Under the pieces are notes generated by a model. That model saw only the letters and a program-made list of their open reading frames with translations. It did no database searches and was not told the DNA's origin. A program made the position numbers and the translations under genes. DNA of 11,797 bases from Dunaliella salina (lineage: Eukaryota > Chlorophyta > Chlorophyceae > Chlamydomonadales > Dunaliellaceae), in contig MU069605.1 in the NCBI GenBank assembly GCA_002284615.2, forward strand, positions 174,029-185,825, in the 5' to 3' direction. Each line of letters begins with the position of its first letter. The first letter of the stretch is position 1. Of this stretch, positions 1 to 7,326 are shown one piece after another.

Positions 1-74
<74 letters not shown>
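1..74. repeat. (CA)37 microsatellite
   Basis: A perfect CA dinucleotide run starts at the first base, so its true length is unknown. It abuts the 3' end of the minus-strand RNase H fragment within about 25 bases. The far end of the window is also an AC run on the same strand. Confidence 0.98.
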
Positions 75-75
<1 letters not shown>

Positions 76-756
76 TCACAAATTTGCGTTAATAATCATG
101 CAATTTGAAAGGGGCCAATATCCTGTATGAGAGCTAGATCTTTTGACAGGTGCAGCAAGCCAATAGAGATGAAAGAAGGATTTTTCTGCCTGGTTGGGTG
201 AGATGTCGTCAGTTTCTGCAGGGATCTTGCTACTGCAAGAGTATCTACGCCTTTCATTACCAAGGATGCCACTGTGTGATTTTACTTTGCAGTGTACACG
301 GCCCTGTGAATCATCAATGCAAGTTATATTATCTCTGAGTAGTGGTGTGTGTAAGTGCGTGGACATCGATGGGTTCGAGGATCTGGTTCTAATCTGATTC
401 AGTGCAGATGGACTGCTGTCTGTTGTAATTGAAGTGTGTCCTTGCTGTAGAGCTACCAAAAGTGCAGCGAGCTCTCCTCTGTTAATAATATAAGTGGGAC
501 GATGTCCTTCAGGATTTATTGTGCAGGTGATGGTCTCAGAGCTCTGAGCAATCAAAATTAGAAAGAATCCAGACCGCAAAAGAGTGTTAGGCGATGCGGC
601 TGTGGGGGTCCGCCGCTGGGGCGGCCCTCGGCCTTCGGCCTCGGGCACCCCGCGGCTTGGCTCGATTGAGGACTTGATGTTGGCCGGGACAAAAAAAGAT
701 GCTACTGCTTGCTGCTGTCGGAGGTTGTGACTGCCATCTGTGGATGTCAGGTTTTG
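76..756 (-). pseudogene. LINE RNase H domain, frameshifted and interrupted
   Basis: This is a degraded RNase H domain of a non-LTR retrotransposon polyprotein, the domain that removes RNA from the RNA:DNA hybrid during reverse transcription. Reading from 756 downward, the first catalytic Asp is in TDGS (730-741), the Glu in RGELAAL (472-474), the second Asp in TTDSS (418-420) and the His in KVKSHSGILGNE (274-276). The expected Asp after GNE appears only after a one-base frame change at 249-252, where VDTLAVARS follows (VD at 243-248). That shifted frame ends in TGA at 96-98. The piece is homologous to the plus-strand RNase H at 3604-3969. It carries about 47 extra codons between motif I and the Glu motif, described separately. 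An in-frame TGA at 757-759 closes the upstream side. Domain identity is firm; the clade is not assigned. Confidence 0.8.
517..657 (-). other. GC-rich in-frame insertion in RNase H
   Basis: Compared with the RNase H copy at 3604-3740, this fragment has about 141 extra bases (47 codons) between the IEP (658-666) and NPEG (506-516) residues. The upstream half is very GC-rich and foldable: GCCGC/GCGGC at 612-616 and 621-625, and GGCC-TTC-GGCC at 630-640. The other half contains the perfect 14-bp palindrome CTCAGAGCTCTGAG (535-548). No target-site duplication was seen. Its origin is unknown; a GC cluster of organellar type is one possibility. Confidence 0.5.
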
Positions 757-1085
757 TCAGTCTTAGATCTTTGGTTGTAGGGGTTGCAATTGTGGTTGGT
801 TATAAGGTTTTGTGGTCGTTTATTGGCCCCAGACTTCCAAGAGGTTGTCGGTGTCATGATTCTTAAGTGCAAATCTATTTCTACATGTGCCAGGTGCTCT
901 AAGACTGAGGGAAGTGTTTTTCCCCTGGAATCTGTTGACTGCTTCAGTGGTACCGTTTCCCTTCAGGCAACATCTCTTGTTGCAAATCCTCGAGCCATTT
1001 TGGGCTTTTGTGGAGGAGAATTTGCTTTCCCTAATTGTTCCCAACTTCAAGAAGCTGCATGTATCTCGCATTTTTTCAAGAAGGG
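757..1085. other. Unrecognised stretch between retroelement pieces
   Basis: Both strands have open frames of about 100 codons here (784-1089 plus, 820-1122 minus), but neither matches a motif I know. A third minus-strand frame reads well for about 70 codons with one stop. It could be the diverged linker upstream of the RNase H fragment, since it precedes it on the same strand. No product is assigned. Confidence 0.3.
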
Positions 1086-1412
1086 CTAGAGGTGGAAGGT
1101 AGGTTTGCGGTTGTTGGAACAACTATTTGAGGGAAGTTTGGCAAGGACTGAGGCATGATCAGGGTAATGTGAGAAGCAGCACATGTATCCTTTCTTGGTC
1201 AATCCCATCTGGCTGGGGAGGAGCATGAAGACAGCAGTTGCAGTAGCTATGCTAGCGACTCAAGACAGGGCATGCGTGACTAGGTAGTAGATAAATTCGT
1301 CATCGTAGGCAGGGTGGCAAAAGGAGAAGCCTGTGAACCCTGTCTTGAGCAGACGGGCTCCAGTGTGCTTTGAAGTGGGTGTTTTTTTTGTTACATGTGC
1401 CCAAGGGGACAT
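1086..1412 (-). pseudogene. Unrecognised coding-like stretch with one TGA
   Basis: From ATG at 1410-1412 the minus strand reads 50 codons to a TGA at 1260-1262. The same frame then stays open for 57 more codons to a TAG at 1086-1088. The translation has the composition of a real protein, with the aromatic-rich stretch FTGFSFCHPAYDDEFIYYLV before the stop and TATAVFMLLPSQMGLTKKGY after it. I do not recognise the family. The pattern of a small aromatic segment, an alpha-helical segment and a hydrophobic VFMLLP strand loosely recalls a methyltransferase-like fold, but this is speculation. Both halves are short, so a length-based ORF screen would miss them. It lies on the same strand as the flanking retroelement fragments and may belong to one. 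Confidence 0.3.
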
Positions 1413-1720
1413 GGCGATGTCCCTAGAGGGCCTCTGCTAGAGGAAGAGAAAGCTCCTAGACAAAGAGAAAGAGCGGCGGGCACAAGTCCAAAGGGAGAGA
1501 AAGAAGGAGGGGNGCGCACTAGACACGCACGCACCTACACAGCAAGGCAGGAAAAGCAGAGACACAGACCACTGCCCTAGGACGCAAGACTCAAGACGGA
1601 GTTCGAGTTCTGGTCAGAAGCAATGAAAGGATGGTGCTGGCGGAGAGCGTTGGCCAAGGGGGGCCACTCCCCTTGGCAAGCTATAAAATCTTTCAAACCC
1701 TCAAACAAGAAGACTTGAGC
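1413..1720. other. Purine-rich non-coding stretch with hairpin
   Basis: The stretch is purine-rich on the plus strand from about 1436 to 1560 and holds one undetermined base at 1513. An imperfect stem pairs 1650-1661 (TTGGCCAAGGGG) with 1669-1679 (CCCCTTGGCAA), with a single bulge, and is followed by TATAAAA at 1682-1688. No gene was identified on either strand. Confidence 0.4.
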
Positions 1721-2337
1721 TTACTCCTTAAGGTCCTGTGAGAGGTCATACCAAAGCTTCTGCACCGAGTTCAAAAAGCACAGACAAACCACCCACCACA
1801 CACGCTCGCTCATGTTAGGGCTAGGAGGCACAGGCAACCACACATGCTTGGGGAGCACGGGAGTGCCAGGAGGCAGGTTCTTAACCAAGACATCCACTAC
1901 TGCTTGGGCACGGGGACATGTCCAAAGACATGCTCCCTCTGCTGAAGGGCAAGCACCTCACAGCCGGCTGCATCTGCAGCCCGCCATTCACAAGTACACG
2001 CCAAACCTCTGGCCCAGGCAATACCATGGCCCCCTGCACCTGGGACCCCATGCAAGAGCAACCGCCACCAGATCTCCTTCCAATTATTATCCCCACGGAG
2101 CCTCCACACCTCATTGATCCTCCTAGGGAGGTCCTGGACGAGGTGGTTGGCTTGGGGAGACGGGTCGGGCGCAGGAAGGGAGGCTGAAGCAAGAGAGACC
2201 GCAGAGCAAGCATATTGGAGCCAGGCTGCTTGCCTGGCTGCTCGCTCCGAGGAGAGCTGGGTGTCATAGTCAAGGGATCTTGCAAGCCTTCCTTGGGTAA
2301 ATAGGGCATAGCGGGTGTGAGCCCCAAGAATCTGCAC
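1721..2337 (-). pseudogene. Retroelement C-terminus with CxC-H-C knuckle, frameshifted
   Basis: The minus strand encodes a 146-codon open frame from a GTG at 2335-2337. It contains the segments VWRLRGDNNWKEIWWRLLLH and GVPGAGGHGIAW, then ACTCEW and REHVF, and stops at a TAG near 1894. This layout recalls C-terminal regions of LINE-type polyproteins of chlorophytes as I remember them. There a CxC or CxxC pair, a His and a Cys in an HxFWxCP motif form a small Zn-binding knuckle. One missing T at about 1924-1926 explains the break: in the shifted frame the FW and CP residues align and the reading continues through VVDVLVKNLPPGTP and MSERVWWVVCLCF to a TAA at 1721-1723. The frame is open a little upstream of 2337 into A-rich sequence, so the true N-terminal limit is unknown. 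It differs from the DEEH-type knuckles at 2520 and 10137, so it is probably another family. Confidence 0.55.
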
Positions 2338-2355
2338 TGGTGTAAAAACAGTTGT

Positions 2356-2406
2356 GTTCTTTTGTTTTTTGATTCTTTTGTTTTTTTTTTATTCTTTTGT
2401 TTTTTG
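2356..2406. repeat. T-rich tandem repeat, unit ATTCTTTTGTTTTTTG
   Basis: There are three consecutive units at 2356-2371, 2372-2390 and 2391-2406. The middle one is lengthened by extra Ts. It lies immediately upstream (minus strand) of the retroelement C-terminus. Confidence 0.85.
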
Positions 2407-2519
2407 ATTGCCTTTCCAAGGTTTGAAGTGTACTTGTGCCTTGCCTTGCCTCGTAGAAGGCCCATAATTTCTATTCCTTTGCCTCGAGTTGGGGGGTGAA
2501 TGGATTATTCTTTCTGTTT

Positions 2520-2846
2520 CAAAAAAACCTAGTCCTTCTTGTTTTGTGAGGATTTGCCGCATGAAGGGCAGTCCCATGTGGACATCTGGTATGCCTGGAT
2601 GCGCTGCAGTGGGGTGCAGATGTTGTGATGCAAGAGGCATTTCCAGTGGTATTTACGCTAGCATGTGTCACATTGGGGCAAGTCAGTAAAAATGTGTTCT
2701 TCATCTACCATGCTTGTGGGAGTCCAGCAGATTTGGCAGACGTCATTTTGTACTTGGCTTCTAGGGAAGGGATCAAAGTGGGCTACCTTGAGGCTTGTTC
2801 TTTGAAGAACCTGCAAAGCGCACTTCTCAATGATCATTGGTTCTCA
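2520..2846 (-). pseudogene. LINE C-terminal Cys/His knuckle
   Basis: On the minus strand the frame reads CALQVLQRTSLKVAHFDPF, then CQIC (2727-2738), then DEEH with the His at 2694-2696. After one extra base at 2681 it continues with CP (Cys at 2678-2680). The resulting C-x2-C-x10-H-x4-C pattern is the Zn-binding knuckle typical of the extreme C-terminus of RNase H-bearing LINEs, and the DEEHI-C-P core matches the plus-strand copy at 10233-10262. After a second frame change the tail appears to continue as LPFMRQILTKQEGLGFF near 2525-2575. The fragment lies downstream, on the minus strand, of the RT at 4228-5726, as expected for one element, but an inverted RNase H block separates them. Few residues are conserved beyond the knuckle. 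Confidence 0.6.
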
Positions 2847-2934
2847 GTTAACTAGGTATCGTCATTGTGAGTGTGCATGTGAGTTACCTTTCCTTTTTCA
2901 GATGAGCGTTTGCCAGTCGAGGATGGCTCAAATT

Positions 2935-3075
2935 TCAATCTCGTACTTGAAAATTGCACAGCGATATGAAAACATACCATCCAATTTCCAGCGTCAAATT
3001 ATCAGTGTTTAATGGCCCATGTATCCACCCGACCTGATCACCATGATGCAGTTCCGCTACCTCATTACAATCCTG
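2935..3075 (-). pseudogene. Possible LINE fragment between RNase H and knuckle
   Basis: A 46-codon open stretch on the minus strand, closed by TAA at 3076-3078 and TGA at 2935-2937, contains GWIHGPLNTDNLTLEIGWYV. Its position upstream of the knuckle and its composition fit the spacer between RNase H and the C-terminal knuckle. I cannot confirm homology by eye. Confidence 0.3.
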
Positions 3076-3177
3076 TTAGAGGCCTTACCAAAGCCGCAAT
3101 GTCCTATCCATTGTGCATCTTCAAATTATGGTACATACTTATTGTTCTTTTCTCACAGGGTCATCCTCACGACCCCT

Positions 3178-3191
3178 CCCCCCCCCCCCCC
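3178..3191. repeat. Poly-C run (14 C)
   Basis: An uninterrupted run of 14 C lies close to the point where minus-strand LINE sequence gives way to the plus-strand RNase H block. Runs like this are prone to length error. Confidence 0.9.
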
Positions 3192-3257
3192 TGAATGGCC
3201 TCCCAGCTGGCCCCACAATGCAGGTGTGGGAAGAAGTCTAACACACCATGAGCCGCA

Positions 3258-4245
3258 GTGCTCAGCCATCGAGTCCATCTTAACAACCATAGTAAAGACT
3301 GGCTACAGGGCCTGAAAGGAGATTTCAAAGAAGCCACAGAGTGGAAGCTGACAAACATCAGCAGCCGCCCTGTCCTAAATCCCATGCATACTGACATGCC
3401 AGGTTTTAATAAACTGGAACGCCTCCCATTCGACAAACATCACGTCTCCAAGCACCCTAGTTATTCACACATGAGTATCCAAGGTACAGACTTGGTGCCC
3501 AGCCAATCCAGTACTCTTTTAACTCTTAAAGTTGCTGACTTGTCATGTGCAGGAGCATCCGCGTGCGCTTTGCGTAGCTGTAGTCGACTGGAGAACTTGG
3601 ACATACACAGATGGCAGCTGCCTTGTCCATAACGGTAAGCAAGAAATTGGAGCAAGTGTCTACTGCCCGTCCACTGACAGCAAGAACTTCGTAGAACCAA
3701 ACGGTGCTGTGATTACTAAAACCATCACTAGAGCTGAATTAGCAGCAATTGCTGCTGCTATCATCACCAAAAATGCAGATATTGCATCAGACAGCCTCAC
3801 CTCTTTCAATCAAATGCGTAAACAACTTCTCTATCCTGAAAGACATCTCAGGCATATCCAAGGAGACGTCCTTGAAATGATTTCAACTCTCATTAGAGAC
3901 TTCCATACCAAAATTCGAATTTACAAGGTGAAGTCTCATGCTGGCATCGCTGGAAATGAATGTGCAGATGCTATTGCAAAACATCAGGCAAAGCAAGCCC
4001 AAAACTACGAGGCAGACACCGGGATTCGTGATGCAGGTCCTCGTAAAAATCCATTTACAAACATGGTTAGCCAAGGAAGAAAGAGTGCATGCTGCAGGCA
4101 CATCTGCGGGTCCACCACCCGCCCACAAGCTCACCTATTTCCCCAATCTTCAAGATGCCTTCAAATCCCACATGCATTCTAAACACAAGCTTGAATATGC
4201 CAATGCCAAAACAGGCTACTACTCTTACTATAAAAATCTAGTACC
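3258..4245 (+). pseudogene. LINE RT-RNase H linker and RNase H domain
   Basis: This piece spans three frames. The linker (3258 to about 3530) reads DWLQGLKGDFKEATEW and PVLNPMHTDMPGFNKLERLP. The RNase H domain (frame starting 3532) has the full catalytic set: Asp in YTDGS (3610-3612), Glu in RAELAAI (3736-3738), Asp in ASDSL (3790-3792), His in KVKSHAG (3937-3939) and Asp in ECAD (3967-3969). The post-RNase H segment, after a shift near 4060, reads LPNL-like FPNLQDAFKSHMHSKHKLEY and YYSYYKNLVP. The catalytic core would look functional if expressed alone, but frameshifts on both sides show a dead copy. It is inverted relative to the RT piece on its right and the knuckle on its left. The frame nominally stays open to 4312, but beyond about 4245 it is the antisense of the RT thumb. 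Confidence 0.8.
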
Positions 4246-5726
4246 CCAAATCTGGCTAGCATACATGCATGCAGGAAGAGCACTTGCCTCAATCAACCAA
4301 AGTACGGTGTGAGGCCTATCCGCCAGCTTATAGTCACCCGCGAGTTGCCTGACGCAATGACATCCTGTCAAAGAAGGTGCACAGATATGCTCAGAAGAGT
4401 CATGGGGATTGATATGTTTTGAAAGCATACCCAGGTACTTAAATGATTCAGAGCTCACAAGCTGTGCTCCACCTAGCGTAAAAAACGGGAAAATTATTTC
4501 CTCTTGAATTTTAGTGCACAAACACGGACTTTAACGCGTTGAGGATTGTTCCTCTCCTCTGTGCATACCATGCAACTTATCCAGCATGCGCTGAAGCCCA
4601 TCGGGATGATAAGCAGCAAAGCAAAGGTCACCTGCATACAGCATATGAGTCACTTGAAAGCCCCTTGCACCATTTACTGCATCTTTCACTCTTTCTGCCA
4701 AGCAATCAACATCATTGATGTAAAGGGAGAACAGAGGGGAGATAAAGGGCAGCCTTTTTTGACCCCTAATCCGTCCATCAAAATATAAATGCCAGTGTCA
4801 TAGATATTTTTCAGAATAGCCAACAAACAAGTCAGCATGCGAATGCTTTGAAAATGAGCCGACAGAGCTTCCCTAGGTATTGTGTTGTAGGCTTGCTTAA
4901 AATCAATGAAAGCTGCATGCACCCTTGATGGTGCCGCATGCTGCAGCTGACACAGAGTAAATATAGGCTGCAGGGTGTTACAGCTTGGGTAAAAAACATA
5001 TTGTGTGCCTGGGATTTTGTTATTCTCCCTGCACCGCCTTGTAACAACATCCCTAAGTACATTTGCGTACATTCTGTACATGATGTTGCTCACAACAAGC
5101 ATGCAATAGTTTGCTGGGTCTAGCAGAGAGCCTCTTCTATGCGGGGAAATGAGTTTTGCCGCTTTCCAAAATGCAGGGACTTTAGCCTTCTCCGTCATGG
5201 CAGCAAACAAGCGAGCAACATATGGCGCCAAAACATTGATCCTGTCTGTACCTAAGCCATTCACTGCCGGAACTATCTCTTCAGGGGCAGCTATTGCACC
5301 AAAACCAGGGAGGTCCTGGGATTTAGCCTTCGCATGTGATGACTGACAGCAGGATACAATGCAGGTGCATCAGGCAATTCCATTTCGTCAGGAGCAGGCA
5401 CCATCTTTTATTTTTTAAGATGAGCACCAAAACGTTTGTGTGGATACAACCTCCAGCCTTCTGCAGTAATAGGGGTCTGCTGGTTCGTTCTAGGCTTCCG
5501 CAGCGACTCACGTTTGTCAAGGGTATGCTTTTAGAGTCTGTCCAGGGACACCACCTCCTTGTACTTATCATGAGCACGCCAATCATGCCTGGTTTGCTTT
5601 TTGTACTTTCTTCTAAGGAATTGACAGGCATGCACTGCTTGACCACTACTTGAATAAAATTGCGCCTCTTTTGCCGGCACAGCTCATTGAACCAAATTGC
5701 AACCCAACTCCTGTTCCTCTCAGCTG
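4228..5726 (-). pseudogene. LINE EN-RT linker, reverse transcriptase and thumb
   Basis: Read from 5726 downward, the EN-RT linker has WFNELCRQKRR, KKQTRHDWRAHDKYK and NQQTPITAEGW, in more than one frame with TAA stops. RT follows with GFGAIAAP, VLAPYVARL, the ANYCMLVVS palm segment and motif A as AFIDFKQAYNT (catalytic Asp 4902-4904). Motif B is GVKKGCPLSP. After a frameshift near 4715 come FSLYINDVDCLAERV and motif C as YAGD (4627-4638). The thumb ends with SFKYLGM and ASALPACMYASQIWG (to about 4228). RT normally copies the element RNA at the nicked target. Motif C should be YADD; the first Asp, a metal ligand, is Gly here. With at least four frame changes this copy is inactive. It is homologous to the plus-strand copy at 7766-9290. 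The sequence reverses strand at both ends (about 4240 and 5726). Confidence 0.85.
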
Positions 5727-6229
5727 TCAAAACCTTAGGTAATCTACTGCACCAAACCGCTGAGATTAAGATTACAGATGTGTGTGATATGGTACAAGAT
5801 CATGACATTGCTTTGCTTGTGGAAACCAGAACAAATAAAATGGAAGAATCATGCAATGCTTGCCTGGTAATGTGTGCACAACTCAATTATCTCTGATTAG
5901 CATGAGGGCTTAAAGGCTTTAAGGCCATGGCATTGCAGTTGTGACTGCTCCCAGATATGCTGATCATGTGCGATTTCTCCATCAGTGGGCACCTGCAGTG
6001 CATATGGTTACAATGTAACGAATGCATGTTTGGGCTTGATGAGGATGTTGTGCTTGCAACATCTTACACCAACCCTCAGAGCACAGATTTTTCAGCAAAA
6101 CGAGTTGAAAACCAGTACACTAAGCTTTTTGAAAACGTTCTCGATGCTCTCCATGTGCCTTCCAATCTTCTGCTGTGTATTGACTTCAACGCTCACTTGG
6201 GACTGCTTAGTGAAGGCTCACTGTTAGTT
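5727..6229 (+). pseudogene. LINE APE-type endonuclease domain, frameshifted
   Basis: This is a partial apurinic-endonuclease-like (EEP fold) domain, the LINE enzyme that nicks target DNA. The first frame gives VKTLGNLLHQTAEIK and HDIALLVETRTNKME, where the Glu in ETRT matches the conserved metal-binding Glu. A second frame, from 5923, gives GHGIAVVTAPRYADHVRF and LHQWAPAVHMVTM. Back in the original frame, DVVLATSYTNPQ and LCIDFNAHLG follow, matching the Y-x-P and GDFNAH motifs with the family's first Gly replaced by Ile. The C-terminal S-D-H motif is missing: the reading ends at a SINE insertion. The N-terminal strand is also cut at 5727, where it meets the minus-strand linker head to head. 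It may belong with the plus-strand linker-RT piece at 7766, which is in the correct order and orientation. Confidence 0.7.
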
Positions 6230-6434
6230 GGTGAGGCCTTAAGGATTTAAGGATTACACTTGCCCGAGAGCCGCGTGTATTAAGGAAAGACCCGTTAGGG
6301 AACTCACCGACAACCAGGATTCCTCCAAATTCTAGGTGCTCACCCTCACCCAGGGGTACGAACCGGGGACCTCTTGAGCCACCTTCCCGAATGTTTCCGG
6401 GGATATCTGAGCTACACCTGTTTCCGGTGAGGCC
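6230..6434 (-). mobile_element. tRNA-Ala-like SINE with 9-bp target-site duplication
   Basis: On the minus strand a tRNA-like head has an A box containing TAGCTCAG (complement of 6407-6414) and a B box GGTTCGTACCCC (complement of 6353-6364), preceded by GAGGTCCCC. The head resembles nuclear tRNA-Ala (GTGTAGCTCAG and GGTCCCCGGTTCG). A tRNA-unrelated body follows, ending in the short repeat ATCCTTAA (6239-6256). The 187-bp insert (6239-6425) is flanked by perfect direct repeats GGTGAGGCC (6230-6238, 6426-6434). It terminates the endonuclease reading frame on its left. The A and B boxes are internal RNA polymerase III promoter elements. A gene for a functional tRNA is unlikely, because the cloverleaf stems are not preserved. 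Confidence 0.65.
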
Positions 6435-6679
6435 TCTCCTCAATGCACGCCGACTTTCCCAGCTTATACTTGTACTCTTTTACGTGTATACCCACAACCA
6501 TGCCCCCAAGCCTGGCAGGGTATTCTTGAAGACCTTCTTCAACTGCATGATGAATGAATGAATGAGGTGTGGAGTGGGCTTCGTGAGGGCCACACTGAGG
6601 CATGTGGACTTTTGCTCGGGGGTGAAGCTGGCAATGTGAGGCGGGGGACTCGCTAGGGGCCATGACTGGGGGCAGTAAG
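6435..6679. other. Unrecognised stretch after the SINE
   Basis: If the SINE interrupted the endonuclease, this should be its continuation, but the plus-strand reading (frame GEASPQCTPTF, stop near 6552) shows no recognisable endonuclease motif. A short (GAAT)n run lies at about 6551-6564. The minus strand has open frames without recognisable motifs. Confidence 0.35.
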
Positions 6680-6757
6680 AAAAAAAGAAAAGTCTACGCA
6701 AGCCAAAGGCCGCGTGCATCAAGGGAAGAACCCCTAACAAAAGTTGGAGGCCTCACC
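6680..6757 (-). mobile_element. 5'-truncated SINE 3' end
   Basis: On the minus strand this stretch reads GGTGAGGCC, TTAGGGGTTCTTCCCTTG, ATGCACGCGGCC, GGCTTGCGTAGACTTTTC and then a T/C-rich tail. The TTAGGGG-to-CACGCGGC part aligns with the body of the SINE at 6239-6425 (about 6266-6300). The GCTTGCGTAG-CTTTTC end matches the insertion at 9469-9583. No A or B box is present upstream, so it is a 5'-truncated copy. Confidence 0.5.
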
Positions 6758-7263
6758 AGGCAGTTCATAGTATGCGCACATGCCTAATGGTGCACATTGT
6801 GCGAGGGAACACGGGCTCTTTTACTTTGGGGTCCATAGAGGCAGAAACATGCCTCCAGCATATGCTTGAGGTCCCTTGGCCATGGGCTCTTGTGAGTGCG
6901 CTGTTTCCTTTGCAGTTTTGAGCGCTGAACTGCATACTGATTGCCCTTGTGGGCAGAACACACGCCAACTCTGCGCATGTGACAGTTTTCTGGGTTTGTC
7001 AAATCCAGTGGCGGAGCAGTGTGGAAAATCTGTACCCGTATGCATGCTTCCTGAGCATGCTTGCAGACTGTGCACTTATCCTTACATCTCCAGCTAATTC
7101 TGTTTTGCATGCTCCCTTTTTGCTGCTTGCCTTTTCGCTCAAACCTGCAGACACTGCCAAGTTTTCTGTTTTTCATGTTGCTATTTGTCGTGTGTCCTAT
7201 TCCCCTGCCTGTGTTCACTAGTCAGACTAATTCATCTGTGTTCACTTGCTTTCCTAGAGAAAG
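6758..7263. other. Unrecognised stretch; Cys-rich minus-strand frame
   Basis: The minus strand is open for 144 codons (7218-6784), starting NTGRGIG and containing SVCRFERKGKQQKG, WRCKDKCTVCK and HAQEACIR. It is basic and Cys-rich, but I cannot place it in a family, and the plus strand has overlapping open frames. The neighbouring stretch 7327-7611 starts with the same NTGRG and has a CTVC, so the two may be diverged copies of one sequence. Each is followed on the plus strand by a LINE 3'-end hairpin module, so they may equally be non-coding 3' regions. Confidence 0.3.
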
Positions 7264-7314
7264 CTGAGCATCCAAACTTTATGGCCGAAGGCTAAACCTA
7301 TTGTAACCTTGTTC
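7264..7314 (+). repeat. LINE 3'-end hairpin module, decayed
   Basis: The sequence CTGAGCATCCAAACTTT-ATGGCCGAAGGC followed by ATTGTAACCTTG is a diverged copy of the module at 7653, 9672 and 10550. The stem here is CATCC/GGCCG (7269-7273 and 7283-7287) with two mismatches, so the hairpin is decayed. TGTAA at 7302 matches the chlorophyte polyadenylation motif. Confidence 0.55.
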
Positions 7315-7326
7315 AACTGCTAGACA

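Noticed and set aside
784..1122. Overlapping 100-codon frames on both strands
   Set aside because: No motif, start context or homology supports either. They are described as an unrecognised stretch only.
1682..1688. TATAAAA as a promoter
   Set aside because: No gene with a credible start lies downstream on the plus strand, and the surrounding sequence is the 3' flank of a minus-strand pseudogene.
2356..2406. CRISPR-like array
   Set aside because: The units are contiguous homopolymer-rich repeats with no spacers. The 8396 and 11506 repeats likewise lack spacer structure.
1881..2465. Minus-strand 194-codon open frame
   Set aside because: It overlaps the 146-codon frame whose residues (WKE-WWR, GAGGH, CTC, REHVF) make sense. 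The longer frame is low-complexity and runs into the T-rich repeat, so it is a shadow.
3019..3315. Plus-strand 98-codon open frame with poly-Pro
   Set aside because: The proline run is only the poly-C tract, and the rest shows no LINE residues in that frame.
5149..5653. Plus-strand open frames over the RT and linker
   Set aside because: They are antisense shadows of the minus-strand RT and EN-RT linker, whose motifs match an independent copy elsewhere in the window.
6353..6414. Functional tRNA-Ala gene
   Set aside because: The A and B boxes are good, but the D, anticodon and acceptor stems are not preserved, and the tail and flanking duplications indicate a SINE.
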